Assembly: GCA_900637135.1 (NCBI GenBank)
Contig: LR134353.1
Coordinates: 3,286,001-3,350,000 of the forward strand
Direction: 5' to 3'
Origin: Mycolicibacterium flavescens
GTDB lineage: Bacteria > Actinomycetota > Actinomycetes > Mycobacteriales > Mycobacteriaceae
DNA length: 64,000 nucleotides
The notes beneath the pieces were generated by a model that had not been told where the DNA came from, ran no database searches, and saw only the letters and a list, made by a program, of their open reading frames with translations. Of the stretch, positions 49,856 through 57,575 are shown piece after piece (the stretch's first letter is position 1; each line of letters begins with the position of its first letter). The position numbers and the translations under genes are program-made.

Positions 49856-50590
49856 GGGCCGGGTGGGCACCTCGAAGCCCCAGGGCAGCTCGAGGCGATG
49901 CGTGGCGAGCAGCTCGGTGTCGGCGAGGATCTCCCGGATGGGGCCGTCGGCGACGATCACGCCGCGATCCATCACGACCGCCCGCTCGCACAGCTGAGCG
50001 GCATAGGGCAGGTCGTGCGTGACGATCAACATCGTGGAGTCCAGCGCAGACAACGTCTCGGCCAGTTCCCGGCGAGCGACCGGATCGAGGTTCGCCGACG
50101 GTTCATCGAGCACAAGGATTTCGGGCCGGCATGCCAGTACGGTCGCCAGCGCCGCACGGCGACGCTGGCCCGCCGACAGGTGGGTAGGGCTGCGGTCGGC
50201 CTCCTCGGTCAGAGACACCGTCTGGAGCGCTTCTCGGACCCGGTCGGCCAGCGCGTCACCGCGCAACCCGAAGTTCGCGGGACCGAACGCCACATCCTGG
50301 GCGACGGTCGGCATGAACAACTGGTCGTCGGGGTCCTGGAAGACCAGGCCCACACGTCTGCGCACGTCGTGAAGCGTCTTGCGGGTCAGCGCGACATCGC
50401 CGATGCGCACCGAACCCGACGTCGCGGTCAGCACGCCGTTGAGGTGCAACATCAGCGTGGTCTTGCCCGCGCCGTTGGGGCCGAGCACGGCGATGCGTTC
50501 GCCGCCGCGCACGGTCAGGTCGACACCGTCGAGGGCGACGTGGCCGTCGGGGTAGACGTGGCGCAGACCCTCGATCGTGATCGCGTTCAT
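49853..50590 (-). CDS. cbiO: Cobalt/nickel ECF transporter ATP-binding protein
   Basis: 245 residues. Walker A VLGPNGAGKTTLMLHLNG, Q-loop VGLVFQDPDDQLFMPTVAQDVAFGP, signature HLSAGQRRRAALATVLA, Walker B ILVLDEPSANLDP, H-loop IVTHDLPYA. CbiO/NikO type of energy-coupling-factor ATPase. ATG 50590 overlaps the cbiQ stop by 4 bases. Last gene of cbiMNQO. Confidence 0.94.
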   Translation of the reverse strand: MNAITIEGLRHVYPDGHVALDGVDLTVRGGERIAVLGPNGAGKTTLMLHLNGVLTATSGSVRIGDVALTRKTLHDVRRRVGLVFQDPDDQLFMPTVAQDVAFGPANFGLRGDALADRVREALQTVSLTEEADRSPTHLSAGQRRRAALATVLACRPEILVLDEPSANLDPVARRELAETLSALDSTMLIVTHDLPYAAQLCERAVVMDRGVIVADGPIREILADTELLATHRLELPWGFEVPTRP

Positions 50591-51360
50591 CGCAGCACCC
50601 ACGCCGACGCGGAAACCGCGACCGCGGCCGCGGCCGGAGCCATGACGATCACCCACTGCGACGCGACGGCGCGCGGCGGCGCACCGATCACGGCCAGATC
50701 CGGTGCGTTGCCGTCGAACCCGCGCGACAGCATCGCGACGTAGACCCGCTCACCGCGTTCGTAAGACCGCAGGAACAGCGCGCCGATACCCTTGGCGATC
50801 GCACCGGCCTGATGCAGGACGCGCGGTGAATCGCCACGCGATATGCGTGCCATGCGCATCCGGCCGGCCTCGGCGGTCAGCAGATCGACGTAGCGGATCA
50901 TCAGCACCAGCACAGACGTCGCGATCGCGGGCACACCGAGCCGGCCCAGCGCGGTGGGCAGCTCTGTCGTCGACGTGGTGGCGGCCACGGTCAGTGCCGC
51001 CGCGACCCCGAGCGTGCCCTTGATGACGATGCCCCACGCCGCCCACAACCCGCTGACCGAAAGCGCCAGTCCTGCAACGTCGATACGTTCGCCGCCCTCG
51101 GCGAAGGGCAGCAGCACGGCCAGGACGAGGAACGGCGCTTCGATCAGCATCCGGGGCAGGACCCACCGCAGCGGGATGCGGGCGAGACGCCAGATGCCGA
51201 CGACGATCAGCGCGTAGACGGCGAAGGGCCAGAACATCTCCCGCGGCGTCGCGACGACCGCGAGCACGAACACCAGTAGGCAGACGACCTTCACCTCGGC
51301 GGGGGCGCGGTGCACGGCGGAGTCGTCGTGCCGGTAGAGGGGGTGAGCGCCCGCGCCCAT
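50587..51360 (-). CDS. cbiQ: Cobalt/nickel ECF transporter transmembrane T component
   Basis: 257 residues with about five membrane spans (VVCLLVFVLAVVAT; FLVLAVLLPF; IVIKGTLGVAAALTVAATT; IATSVLVLMIRYVDLL). It has the coupling motif ARISRGDSPRVL / MLSRGF (A-R-G type motifs that contact the ATPase). ATG 51360 lies 2 bases after the cbiN-like stop. Confidence 0.92.
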   Translation of the reverse strand: MGAGAHPLYRHDDSAVHRAPAEVKVVCLLVFVLAVVATPREMFWPFAVYALIVVGIWRLARIPLRWVLPRMLIEAPFLVLAVLLPFAEGGERIDVAGLALSVSGLWAAWGIVIKGTLGVAAALTVAATTSTTELPTALGRLGVPAIATSVLVLMIRYVDLLTAEAGRMRMARISRGDSPRVLHQAGAIAKGIGALFLRSYERGERVYVAMLSRGFDGNAPDLAVIGAPPRAVASQWVIVMAPAAAAVAVSASAWVLR

Positions 51361-51362
51361 GG

Positions 51363-51719
51363 TCAGCCCGATCCGCTGCGGTCGGTCGCTCTGCGGTTCC
51401 GCGCGATCAGCCAGAACACCGATCCTGCGACGAAGAGCGTCGCGAGCACGCCGATGATCCCGGCGATGCCGCCGGTGCCGTCGCGTCCGCCGATGGCGTA
51501 GTCGGCGAGCGGGGAGGCCGCCAGGCTGTGCTCCTCGGCGTGCTGGGCGATGCACTCGCCGGTGAGTTCCTCGCCGGCAGCGGTCTCGACGACCTCGCAC
51601 CCGCGCAGCGTCGTCGAGTCGAGCCCGTCGGGGTTCGAGCTGGCGAAGTAGGACACCACCCCGGCGATCAGCAGCGTGACAGCCGCGAAAATCGCCAAGA
51701 ACTGCCAGCGCGACCTCAT
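51363..51719 (-). CDS. CbiN-like PDGLE-domain membrane protein
   Basis: 118 residues, two membrane spans (FLAIFAAVTLLIAGVVSYFAS near the N-terminus; IIGVLATLFVAGSVFWLIA near the C-terminus) with an extracytoplasmic loop containing SSNPDGLDSTT, the PDGLE motif. Accessory component of Co/Ni ECF importers (CbiN or NikN role). ATG overlaps the cbiM stop by 4 bases. Confidence 0.88.
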   Translation of the reverse strand: MRSRWQFLAIFAAVTLLIAGVVSYFASSNPDGLDSTTLRGCEVVETAAGEELTGECIAQHAEEHSLAASPLADYAIGGRDGTGGIAGIIGVLATLFVAGSVFWLIARNRRATDRSGSG

Positions 51720-52393
51720 GCCGCAACCTCCCGCCGGGTGCGGCGCAACAGGTAGACGAGGTCGGGACGCGAACGCGCGACGGCCATCACGGTCACGGCA
51801 GTGATGATGCCTTCTCCCACGCCGATCAGCGCATGGGTTCCGAGCATGTAGCCCGTCACCGCGCCGAGCGACGTGGTGGCCGCTCCACCGATCGCGTATT
51901 CGACGACGAAGCCCATTGCCGCACAGATGGTTCCGATCAGCGCGGCTACGAAGGCGATCACGCCCAAGCTGGCCACTGGTACTTCGGCGCGCTTCCTGAC
52001 CGAGGTGTAGAGCAGGACGGCGGTCAGATAGCCGGCCGCGACACCGATCACCGCCATGTTGACGATGTTGGTGCCCAGCGCGGTGACCCCGCCGTCGGCG
52101 AACAGCAGCGCCTGTACGACCAACACGATGGCGATGCACAGCGCCCCGGTGTAGGGGCCGACCAGGATCGCGGCGAGCGCCCCGCCGAGCAGGTGCCCGC
52201 TGACGCCCGGGAGGATCGGGAAGTTGATCATCTGGACGGCGAAGATGAACGCGGCGACGAGGCCTGCGAGAGGCACCGTGCGCTCGTCGAGCTCGTTTCT
52301 GGCCTTGGCCGCGCACAGTGCGACAACAGCGACGGCGATGAGACCGAAGACGACGGAGGTCGGGGCGTTGACGATGCCGTCGCTCATATGCAT
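51716..52393 (-). CDS. cbiM: Cobalt/nickel ECF transporter substrate-binding component
   Basis: 225 residues. ATG 52393 is chosen so that the protein begins Met-His-Met-Ser-Asp-Gly, because in CbiM/NikM the N-terminal amine and His2 bind the metal; the GTG 21 bases upstream would bury this. Seven-span pattern with FPILPGVSGHLLGGALAAILVGPYTGAL and ALLFADGGVTALGTNIVNMAVIG, where further metal His residues lie. Imports Co2+ or Ni2+. First gene of the transporter operon. Confidence 0.92.
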   Translation of the reverse strand: MHMSDGIVNAPTSVVFGLIAVAVVALCAAKARNELDERTVPLAGLVAAFIFAVQMINFPILPGVSGHLLGGALAAILVGPYTGALCIAIVLVVQALLFADGGVTALGTNIVNMAVIGVAAGYLTAVLLYTSVRKRAEVPVASLGVIAFVAALIGTICAAMGFVVEYAIGGAATTSLGAVTGYMLGTHALIGVGEGIITAVTVMAVARSRPDLVYLLRRTRREVAA

Positions 52394-52437
52394 CGCGACG
52401 TACGAGTAGGTCACCCCGCGAGCCTAGAGCTCCAGAC

Positions 52438-52467
52438 GAACACATGTCTAGCTGAACACATGTTCAG
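52438..52467 (-). promoter_or_regulatory. Tandem ArsR/SmtB-like operator upstream of cbiM
   Basis: Direct repeats GAACACATGT at 52438-52447 and 52454-52463 (16-base period, so on nearly the same face 1.5 turns apart). The second lies inside the palindrome CTGAACA-CA-TGTTCAG (52452-52467). This TGAACA-N2-TGTTCA form is the classic site of ArsR/SmtB metal-sensor repressors. It lies 45-74 bases before the cbiM start. Confidence 0.6.
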
Positions 52468-52486
52468 ACGGGGTCCGCGCCGGGCG

Positions 52487-53335
52487 TTACGGCTTGGTCG
52501 CTGTCACCAGGAGGTACTCGGCCTCCCAGAACCCCTCTTCGGCGACGCCCTGATTGGACCGCTCGAGGAAGGCGAGAAAATCCTCGTCCAGCGCTTCGAC
52601 GCGCTCGGGGTTGTTCTCGTTGAACTTGTACGCGGCGATCGTGGGACCGTAGTTGCGTTTCCAGTACTCACGGAACTCAAGCGGTGTGGCGCACTGGTCC
52701 ATCCGCACCGTCTGGCGGCGCATCGTCAGGTCGGTGACCCGATCACCGAACAGCGCGCGCACGTGCTCCTCACTGCCCCACAGCGGCGGCGGGGTCGCCC
52801 CCGGCGGCGGCGGCGGCGCGTAGGGCTTCATGGTCGCGAACAACTTCCCGATGAAGCCTTCGGGCGTCCAGTTGATCATCCCGATCCTTCCGCCGGGACG
52901 GGCCACCCTGATCAGTTCGCTGGCGGTTTCCTGATGATGCGGTGCAAACATCGCACCGACACAAGACATCACGACGTCGAAGCCGTTGTCGGCGAACGGC
53001 AGTGCCTCCGCGTCGGCCTCCGCCCACTCCAGACTCACACCGCGCTCCGCGGCGATCCGACGCCCGGCGTCGAAGAGCTCCGGAGTGAGGTCGCTCGCCG
53101 TGACCACGGCGCCGAGCTCCGCCGCCGGAATCGCCGCGTTGCCCGAGCCGGCCGCGACGTCGAGCACACGATCGCCGGGACGCACCCCGCAGGCTTGGAC
53201 CAACTCAGGACCGAGTGCGGGGATCAGTTCGGATGCGACGGTGGGGTAATCACCCGAGGCCCATAACGCGCGATGTTTGGCCTTGAGCTGGCGATCGCCA
53301 TCACCCGTCGTCGTGTTCTGTCCGGTAGTTGCCAT
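52487..53335 (-). CDS. Class I SAM-dependent methyltransferase
   Basis: 282 residues. SAM motif VLDVAAGSGNAAIPAAELGAVVTASDLTP (about residues 60-88), EADAEALPFADNGFDVVMSCVGAMFAPH, VARPGGRIGMINWTPEGFIGKLF. UbiE-like small-molecule methyltransferase, with a Pro-rich loop (YAPPPPPGATPPPLWG) in the C-terminal half. It lies between cbiM and the ArsR gene, all on the minus strand; 119 bases separate it from the ArsR stop. Substrate unknown. Confidence 0.85.
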   Translation of the reverse strand: MATTGQNTTTGDGDRQLKAKHRALWASGDYPTVASELIPALGPELVQACGVRPGDRVLDVAAGSGNAAIPAAELGAVVTASDLTPELFDAGRRIAAERGVSLEWAEADAEALPFADNGFDVVMSCVGAMFAPHHQETASELIRVARPGGRIGMINWTPEGFIGKLFATMKPYAPPPPPGATPPPLWGSEEHVRALFGDRVTDLTMRRQTVRMDQCATPLEFREYWKRNYGPTIAAYKFNENNPERVEALDEDFLAFLERSNQGVAEEGFWEAEYLLVTATKP

Positions 53336-53454
53336 GTCTTGTCCTCGTCAAATGTTCCGCCGTCGCCAATGCGGTGGGTTCAACCTCAGGCCGGTCGTCC
53401 ACCGCCACGGCATACAGCCTCCACCAGAACAGCGTGTGTAGGGCGGAAACGGCG

Positions 53455-53784
53455 TCAGCCGTGCCGGGCGCCGATCCAGTGCAGCAGGTCGTGCACGATC
53501 TCGTCGTCGAGGCGGTAGCTGACGGCCCGTCCCACCCGAGTGGCGCTGACCCAGCCCTGCTGGCGCAGCACGCGAAGCGCTTGCGAGACGGCGTTTTCCG
53601 AGCGGCCCAGCGCCGCTGCGAGGTCTCCCACGCGGATTCCCGGCACCCGATGCAGCGTGAGCAGGATCTCCAGCCGATGCGGGTCCGACAGCAGGTCGAA
53701 TCGCTGCGTCCAGCTGGCGGTGTCGACGTCGGCCAGCGCCGACGCGGCGCGTTCGACGTCCACCTGGCCGACTGGCTCGTTCAC
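53455..53784 (-). CDS. ArsR-family winged-helix regulator
   Basis: 109 residues from GTG 53784. Winged helix: LLSDPHRLEILLTLHRVPGIRVGDLAAALGRSENAVSQALRVLRQQGWV (residues 30-78), then VGRAVSYRLDDEIVHDLLHWIGARHG. The Asp and three His residues in the last helix resemble an alpha-5 metal site of CzrA/NmtR-type sensors, but spacing cannot be checked here. It may bind the tandem sites upstream of cbiM. No thiolate metal site (CxC) is present. The longer upstream frame runs into a repeat. Confidence 0.85.
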   Translation of the reverse strand: MNEPVGQVDVERAASALADVDTASWTQRFDLLSDPHRLEILLTLHRVPGIRVGDLAAALGRSENAVSQALRVLRQQGWVSATRVGRAVSYRLDDEIVHDLLHWIGARHG

Positions 53785-53791
53785 GGGACTC

Positions 53792-53797
53792 AATGTA
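53792..53797 (-). promoter_or_regulatory. -10 element of a probable leaderless arsR-type transcript
   Basis: TACATT on the minus strand, followed by 7 bases and the GTG at 53784. No ribosome site, so leaderless translation is likely. Confidence 0.5.
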
Positions 53798-53807
53798 GCG
53801 CCGATGT

Positions 53808-53833
53808 GCACGCTCGCGGGCGCATGAGCGTGC
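53808..53833. repeat. Small inverted repeat overlapping element D
   Basis: GCACGCTC (53808-53815) and GAGCGTGC (53826-53833), perfect 8-base arms, 10-base loop. The right half is the end of the 60-bp element copy D, so the arm of the element occurs twice here, outside and inside, as if a second element end had been added. It lies just upstream of the ArsR -10. Confidence 0.55.
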
Positions 53834-53883
53834 GCAAAGGTTGGAAATTCGACGGCGTGTCGTCGCCAAACACGCACGCTCGC
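53824..53883 (-). repeat. 60-bp inverted-repeat element, copy D
   Basis: Read on the minus strand it begins GCGAGCGTGCGTGTTTGG, has CGACACGCC at the family offset and ends GCGCACGCTCAT, 60 bases. Arms GAGCGTGCG/CGCACGCTC pair perfectly although two bases differ from copies A and C; both arms changed together. It lies between the FadR-type gene end and the ArsR promoter. Confidence 0.75.
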
Positions 53884-53899
53884 GCGAAAAAGGTGAGGC

Positions 53900-54649
53900 C
53901 TAGTCGAGGAAGCCGTGCAGCAGCGCGGCCGACCCCTCGACGTGAGTTCGCATCGCTGATGCCGCTCGGTCGCCGTCGCCTGCGAGGATCGCGAGCACGA
54001 TCGCCTCGTGCTGCTCGTCGGAATGGGCGATGTTGCGTGGCAGCAGCGGGATCTGGTCGAGCAGGGCGTTGAGCCGCATCCTGTTCTCGGCCAGCAGCGG
54101 GACCAGCGACGGCGATCCGGCGGCCTCGGCGATCGCCAGGTGCAGGCGCGAGTCGAGCCGGCGGTAGTCGTCGGCGGCAGCGGCGCGGACGTCGGCCATC
54201 CGGGCCCACAGTTGTTCGCGCTCCGATGCGCTCAGCGTGCGGCTGGCCGCCATGTGCGCGGCGCCGACTTCGAGGATCTCCCGCAGGCGCAGTGCGTCGT
54301 CGATCTCCGCGCGCGTCACGGCGTCGGTTCTGGCAATAGGTCGCGGCAGTTCGTCGGCGAGAAACGTCCCTCCGTACCGTCCGCGCCGAGATACCAGATA
54401 ACCCGCGTCGGACAGCGACTTGATCGCCTCGCGCACGGTGTCGCGGCTGACGCCGAGACGTGAGGCGAGTTCGCGTTCGGGCGGCAGGCATTCGCCGGGC
54501 GCCAGCACACCGAGCCGGATGGTCTGCAGGAGCCGGGCGACGGTGTCCTCGAAGGCGTTACCCCCACGCACCGGACGCAGCAACGCTTCGGCGGCCGCCA
54601 ACGCGGTGAACCCCACGTGCGCCATTGGTGCGTCCGAGTCGGCCGACAT
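53900..54649 (-). CDS. GntR/FadR-family regulator
   Basis: 249 residues. Winged helix: LLQTIRLGVLAPGECLPPERELASRLGVSRDTVREAIKSLSDAGYLVSRRGRYGGTFL (residues 40-97), then an FCD-type all-helical ligand domain with metal-site residues (RREILEVGAAHMAAS-like LRLREILEVGAAHMAAS, DSRLHLAIAEAAG, HSDEQHEAIVLAI: Asp and His). It is 2 bases after the SDR gene stop, so it is the last gene of the glnA4 operon and probably its regulator; an effector amine or acid is inferred. Confidence 0.9.
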   Translation of the reverse strand: MSADSDAPMAHVGFTALAAAEALLRPVRGGNAFEDTVARLLQTIRLGVLAPGECLPPERELASRLGVSRDTVREAIKSLSDAGYLVSRRGRYGGTFLADELPRPIARTDAVTRAEIDDALRLREILEVGAAHMAASRTLSASEREQLWARMADVRAAAADDYRRLDSRLHLAIAEAAGSPSLVPLLAENRMRLNALLDQIPLLPRNIAHSDEQHEAIVLAILAGDGDRAASAMRTHVEGSAALLHGFLD

Positions 54650-54651
54650 GA

Positions 54652-55425
54652 CTACAGCGGGGTGACGTAGTGGCCGCCGATACCGCCGTCGACCAGGAAG
54701 CTCGACGCGGTGATGAACGACGCGTCGTCGCTGGCTAAAAAGGCGACCGCGGCGGCGAGTTCCTCCGGTTCGGCGAACCGGCCCACCGGCACATGCACCA
54801 ACCGTCGTGCCGCGCGCTCCGGATCCTTGGCGAACAACTCCTGCAGCAGCGGCGTGTTGACGGGCCCGGGGCACAGCGCGTTGACGCGAATCCCCTGCCG
54901 CGCGTACTGGACACCGAGTTCACGCGACATGGTCAGCACACCGCCCTTCGATGCGGTGTAGGAAATCTGCGACGTCGCCGAGCCGACCACCGCGACGAAC
55001 GACGCGGTGTTGATGATCGACCCCTTCTGCTGCGGAACCATGTGCCGCAGCGCCGCCTTACAGCAGAAGAACACCGATTTGAGGTTGACGTCCTGAACCC
55101 GCTGCCAGGCGTCGACGCCGGTGTCCTCGATGAGACCGTCCTCGGGTGGGCTGATGCCCGCGTTGTTGAACGCGATGTCGACCGATCCGTGTGTCTCGGC
55201 GGCGGTGTCGAACAGCGTGTCCACCGCGACCTGATCGGAGACGTCGACCTGGACGAAGGTGCCGTTCAGATCGTCGGCGACGGTCTTTCCGGCCGCCGGG
55301 TCGATGTCGCCGATGACGACGGTCGCGCCCTCGGCCTTCATCCGCTTGGCGCTCGCCAGACCGATGCCGCTGGCGCCACCGGTGATGACGGCGACCTTGC
55401 CCGCCAGTCGTTGAGTCAGATCCAT
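54652..55425 (-). CDS. Short-chain dehydrogenase/reductase (Rv2857c-like)
   Basis: 257 residues, classical SDR. Cofactor loop ITGGASGIGLASAKRM, NNAGISPPEDG, catalytic Ser/Tyr/Lys in NTASFVAVVG and YTASKGGVLTMSREL. The Asp in VVIGDIDPAAG favours NAD over NADP. In this operon it would oxidise the hydroxyl of a gamma-glutamylated amino alcohol to an aldehyde (inference). Stop and start flanks: directly adjacent to aldC (its ATG is right after the aldC stop). Confidence 0.9.
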   Translation of the reverse strand: MDLTQRLAGKVAVITGGASGIGLASAKRMKAEGATVVIGDIDPAAGKTVADDLNGTFVQVDVSDQVAVDTLFDTAAETHGSVDIAFNNAGISPPEDGLIEDTGVDAWQRVQDVNLKSVFFCCKAALRHMVPQQKGSIINTASFVAVVGSATSQISYTASKGGVLTMSRELGVQYARQGIRVNALCPGPVNTPLLQELFAKDPERAARRLVHVPVGRFAEPEELAAAVAFLASDDASFITASSFLVDGGIGGHYVTPL

Positions 55426-56793
55426 CTAGGGTGCCTCCTGCACGGCGATGAACACGTTCTTGGTTTCGGTGAACGACAGCGGCGCGTCAGGGCCGAGTTC
55501 GCGTCCGAGGCCGGACTGTTTGAAGCCACCGAACGGCGTGTTGTACCGCACCGACGAGTGCGAGTTGACCGACAGGTTGCCCGCCTCCACCGCCCGCGAC
55601 ATCCGCACCGCCCGCGACAGGTTCTCCGTCCAGATCGACCCGGACAACCCGTAGGGGGTGTCGTTGGCCAGCGCGATCGCGTCGGCCTCGTCGTCGAACG
55701 GCAGCACGGTGACCACAGGGCCGAAGATCTCCTCGCGCACCGTGCGGTCGGTGCGCTGCGGCGTCAGCACCGTCGGCGGGAACCAGTACCCCGGCCCTGA
55801 GGGAGCCGAGCCGCGGAACGCGACGGGCGCGTCGTCGGGCACGAACGAGGCGACGGTGTTCCAGTGCCCCTTCGACACCAGCGGACCCATCTCGGTGTCC
55901 TTGGCGCGCGGGTCGCCGACCACCACACCCCTGACCGCGGGCTCGAACAGTTCCATGAATCGGTCGTAGACGTTGCGCTGCACCAGTATTCGGCTACGCG
56001 CACAGCAGTCCTGGCCCGCATTGTCGAATACCCCGTACGGCGCGGTGGCCGCCGCCTGCTCCAGATCACAGTCGTCGAAGACGATGTTGGCGCTCTTGCC
56101 ACCCAATTCGAGGGTGACGCGTTTGACCTGTTTGGCCGCGCCCGCCATGACGCGGGTGCCGACCTCGGTGGAGCCGGTGAACACCACCTTGCGCACGTCG
56201 GGGTGCGAGACGAATCGTTCCCCCACCACCGAACCCTTACCGGGCAGCACACAGAACAGGTCGGCAGGGATTCCCGCTTCGACGGCCAACTCCCCCAGCC
56301 GGATCGTGGTGAGCGGCGTCCACTCAGCGGGTTTGATGAGCACCGCGTTGCCCGCAGCGAGCGCAGGCGCGAAACCCCACGAGGCGATCGTCATCGGGAA
56401 GTTCCACGGCGTGATGACACCGACCACGCCGAGTGGCTCGTTGAACGTCACATCGATACCGCCCGCGACCGGAATCTGCTTGCCGGACAAGCGTTCCGGT
56501 GTGGCGGCGTAGAACTGCAGCACGTCGCGGACGTGGCCGGCCTCCCACTCGGCGCTACCGATGGGATGCCCGGAGTTGGCGACTTCCAGCGCCGCCAGCT
56601 CGTCGACGTGCGCGTCGACCGTCGCCGCGAATGCGCGCAACGCGGCCGCCCGTTCGGCGGGCGCCTGCCGCGCCCAATCCCGTTGCGCCGCTTTCGCCCG
56701 GGCCACCGCATCGTCGACCGCGGCCTCGTCGGTCTGCTCGACGGTACGCAGCAGCTCCTCGGTCGCCGGGTTGATCACGTCGGATGTGCTCAA
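55426..56793 (-). CDS. aldC: Aldehyde dehydrogenase
   Basis: 455 residues from TTG 56793 (STSDVINPATEELL), exactly the length of M. tuberculosis AldC. Motifs: VITPWNFPMTIASWG, VFTGSTEVGTRVM, catalytic Glu in LELGGKSANIVF, catalytic Cys in AGQDCCARSRILV, and EIFGPVVTVLPF. NAD(P)-dependent oxidation of an aldehyde to an acid; in context probably gamma-glutamyl-aldehyde to the gamma-glutamyl amino acid (inference). The TTG start is unusual but the longer frame has no conservation and overlaps the C26 gene. Confidence 0.93.
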   Translation of the reverse strand: MSTSDVINPATEELLRTVEQTDEAAVDDAVARAKAAQRDWARQAPAERAAALRAFAATVDAHVDELAALEVANSGHPIGSAEWEAGHVRDVLQFYAATPERLSGKQIPVAGGIDVTFNEPLGVVGVITPWNFPMTIASWGFAPALAAGNAVLIKPAEWTPLTTIRLGELAVEAGIPADLFCVLPGKGSVVGERFVSHPDVRKVVFTGSTEVGTRVMAGAAKQVKRVTLELGGKSANIVFDDCDLEQAAATAPYGVFDNAGQDCCARSRILVQRNVYDRFMELFEPAVRGVVVGDPRAKDTEMGPLVSKGHWNTVASFVPDDAPVAFRGSAPSGPGYWFPPTVLTPQRTDRTVREEIFGPVVTVLPFDDEADAIALANDTPYGLSGSIWTENLSRAVRMSRAVEAGNLSVNSHSSVRYNTPFGGFKQSGLGRELGPDAPLSFTETKNVFIAVQEAP

Positions 56794-57575
56794 GCGTTCG
56801 CCCTTTCTGTTGCGTATGCGTCCGCTGCTTCGACGACGGCAGCGAACAGCCGCAGGTCGTCGAGGCGCTCTTCGGGATGCCACTGCACGGCCAGCACGAA
56901 GTCGTCCGGGTGCGCGACCCTGTCGACTTCGACCGCCTCGATGACTCCGTCGTCGTCCTGCGCGCTGATCACCAGGCCGTCGCCGAGTCGGTCGATGGCC
57001 TGGTGGTGGTAGCACTGCGCGTCCGACGACTCGCCGATGAGCTCGGCCAACCGGGTGCCCGCAACGGTGCGAATGGTCGACGTCGTGAACACGGCGTTGC
57101 CCTGCTGATGGCGGTTGTGCCCGATGACGTCGGCCAGGTGCTGGTGCAGTGTGCCGCCCAGCGCCACGTTGAGCACCTGGGCGCCGCGGCAGATGCCCAG
57201 CACCGGGATGCCGCGCCGCAGCGCGCCGCGCACCAGCGCGAACTCGAATTGGTCACGGCGCCGGTTGTCTTCGACGTCGGCGTCGGTGGCCGGGTGCGGT
57301 TCCTGGCCGTAGTGCGCGGGCACGACGTCGCGGCCACCGGTGATGATGACGCCGTCGAGCCCGTCGAGCACCCGGTCGGCGATGTGGTCGTCGACGGGTT
57401 GCGGGGGAAGCAGAACCGAGATTCCGCCGGCCAGTTCGACACCCTCGAAGTAGATCGCGGGCAGGAAGCTCGCCCGCACATCCCACACCCCGGTCTGTGC
57501 CTGCTGCAGGTAGGTGGTCAGCCCGAGTACGGGTCTGCGCTTCTGCCCGCCCGCCGAAACATCAGAGCCGCTCAA
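56790..57575 (-). CDS. Peptidase C26 / gamma-glutamyl hydrolase (PuuD-like)
   Basis: 261 residues. Class I amidotransferase fold with nucleophile Cys in LGICRGAQVLNVALGGTL and His-Glu in AVQWHPEERLDDL; GVIITGGRDVVPAHYG is the PuuD signature. It cleaves gamma-glutamyl amides, releasing glutamate. The TTG at 57575 is the only start giving the conserved RRPVLGLTTYL N-terminus; it overlaps the glnA4 stop by 14 bases. Homologue of Rv2859c. Confidence 0.9.
   Translation of the reverse strand: MSGSDVSAGGQKRRPVLGLTTYLQQAQTGVWDVRASFLPAIYFEGVELAGGISVLLPPQPVDDHIADRVLDGLDGVIITGGRDVVPAHYGQEPHPATDADVEDNRRRDQFEFALVRGALRRGIPVLGICRGAQVLNVALGGTLHQHLADVIGHNRHQQGNAVFTTSTIRTVAGTRLAELIGESSDAQCYHHQAIDRLGDGLVISAQDDDGVIEAVEVDRVAHPDDFVLAVQWHPEERLDDLRLFAAVVEAADAYATERANA

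Noticed and set aside
42751..52490. Cobalamin riboswitch expected near cobO, cobB or cbiM
   Set aside because: I searched by eye for a B12-box-like motif in the spacers; only a 60-bp repeat and ArsR-like sites were found.
53785..53877. Longer ArsR N-terminus
   Set aside because: The extra codons come from repeat copy D; a -10 motif lies 7 bases before GTG 53784.
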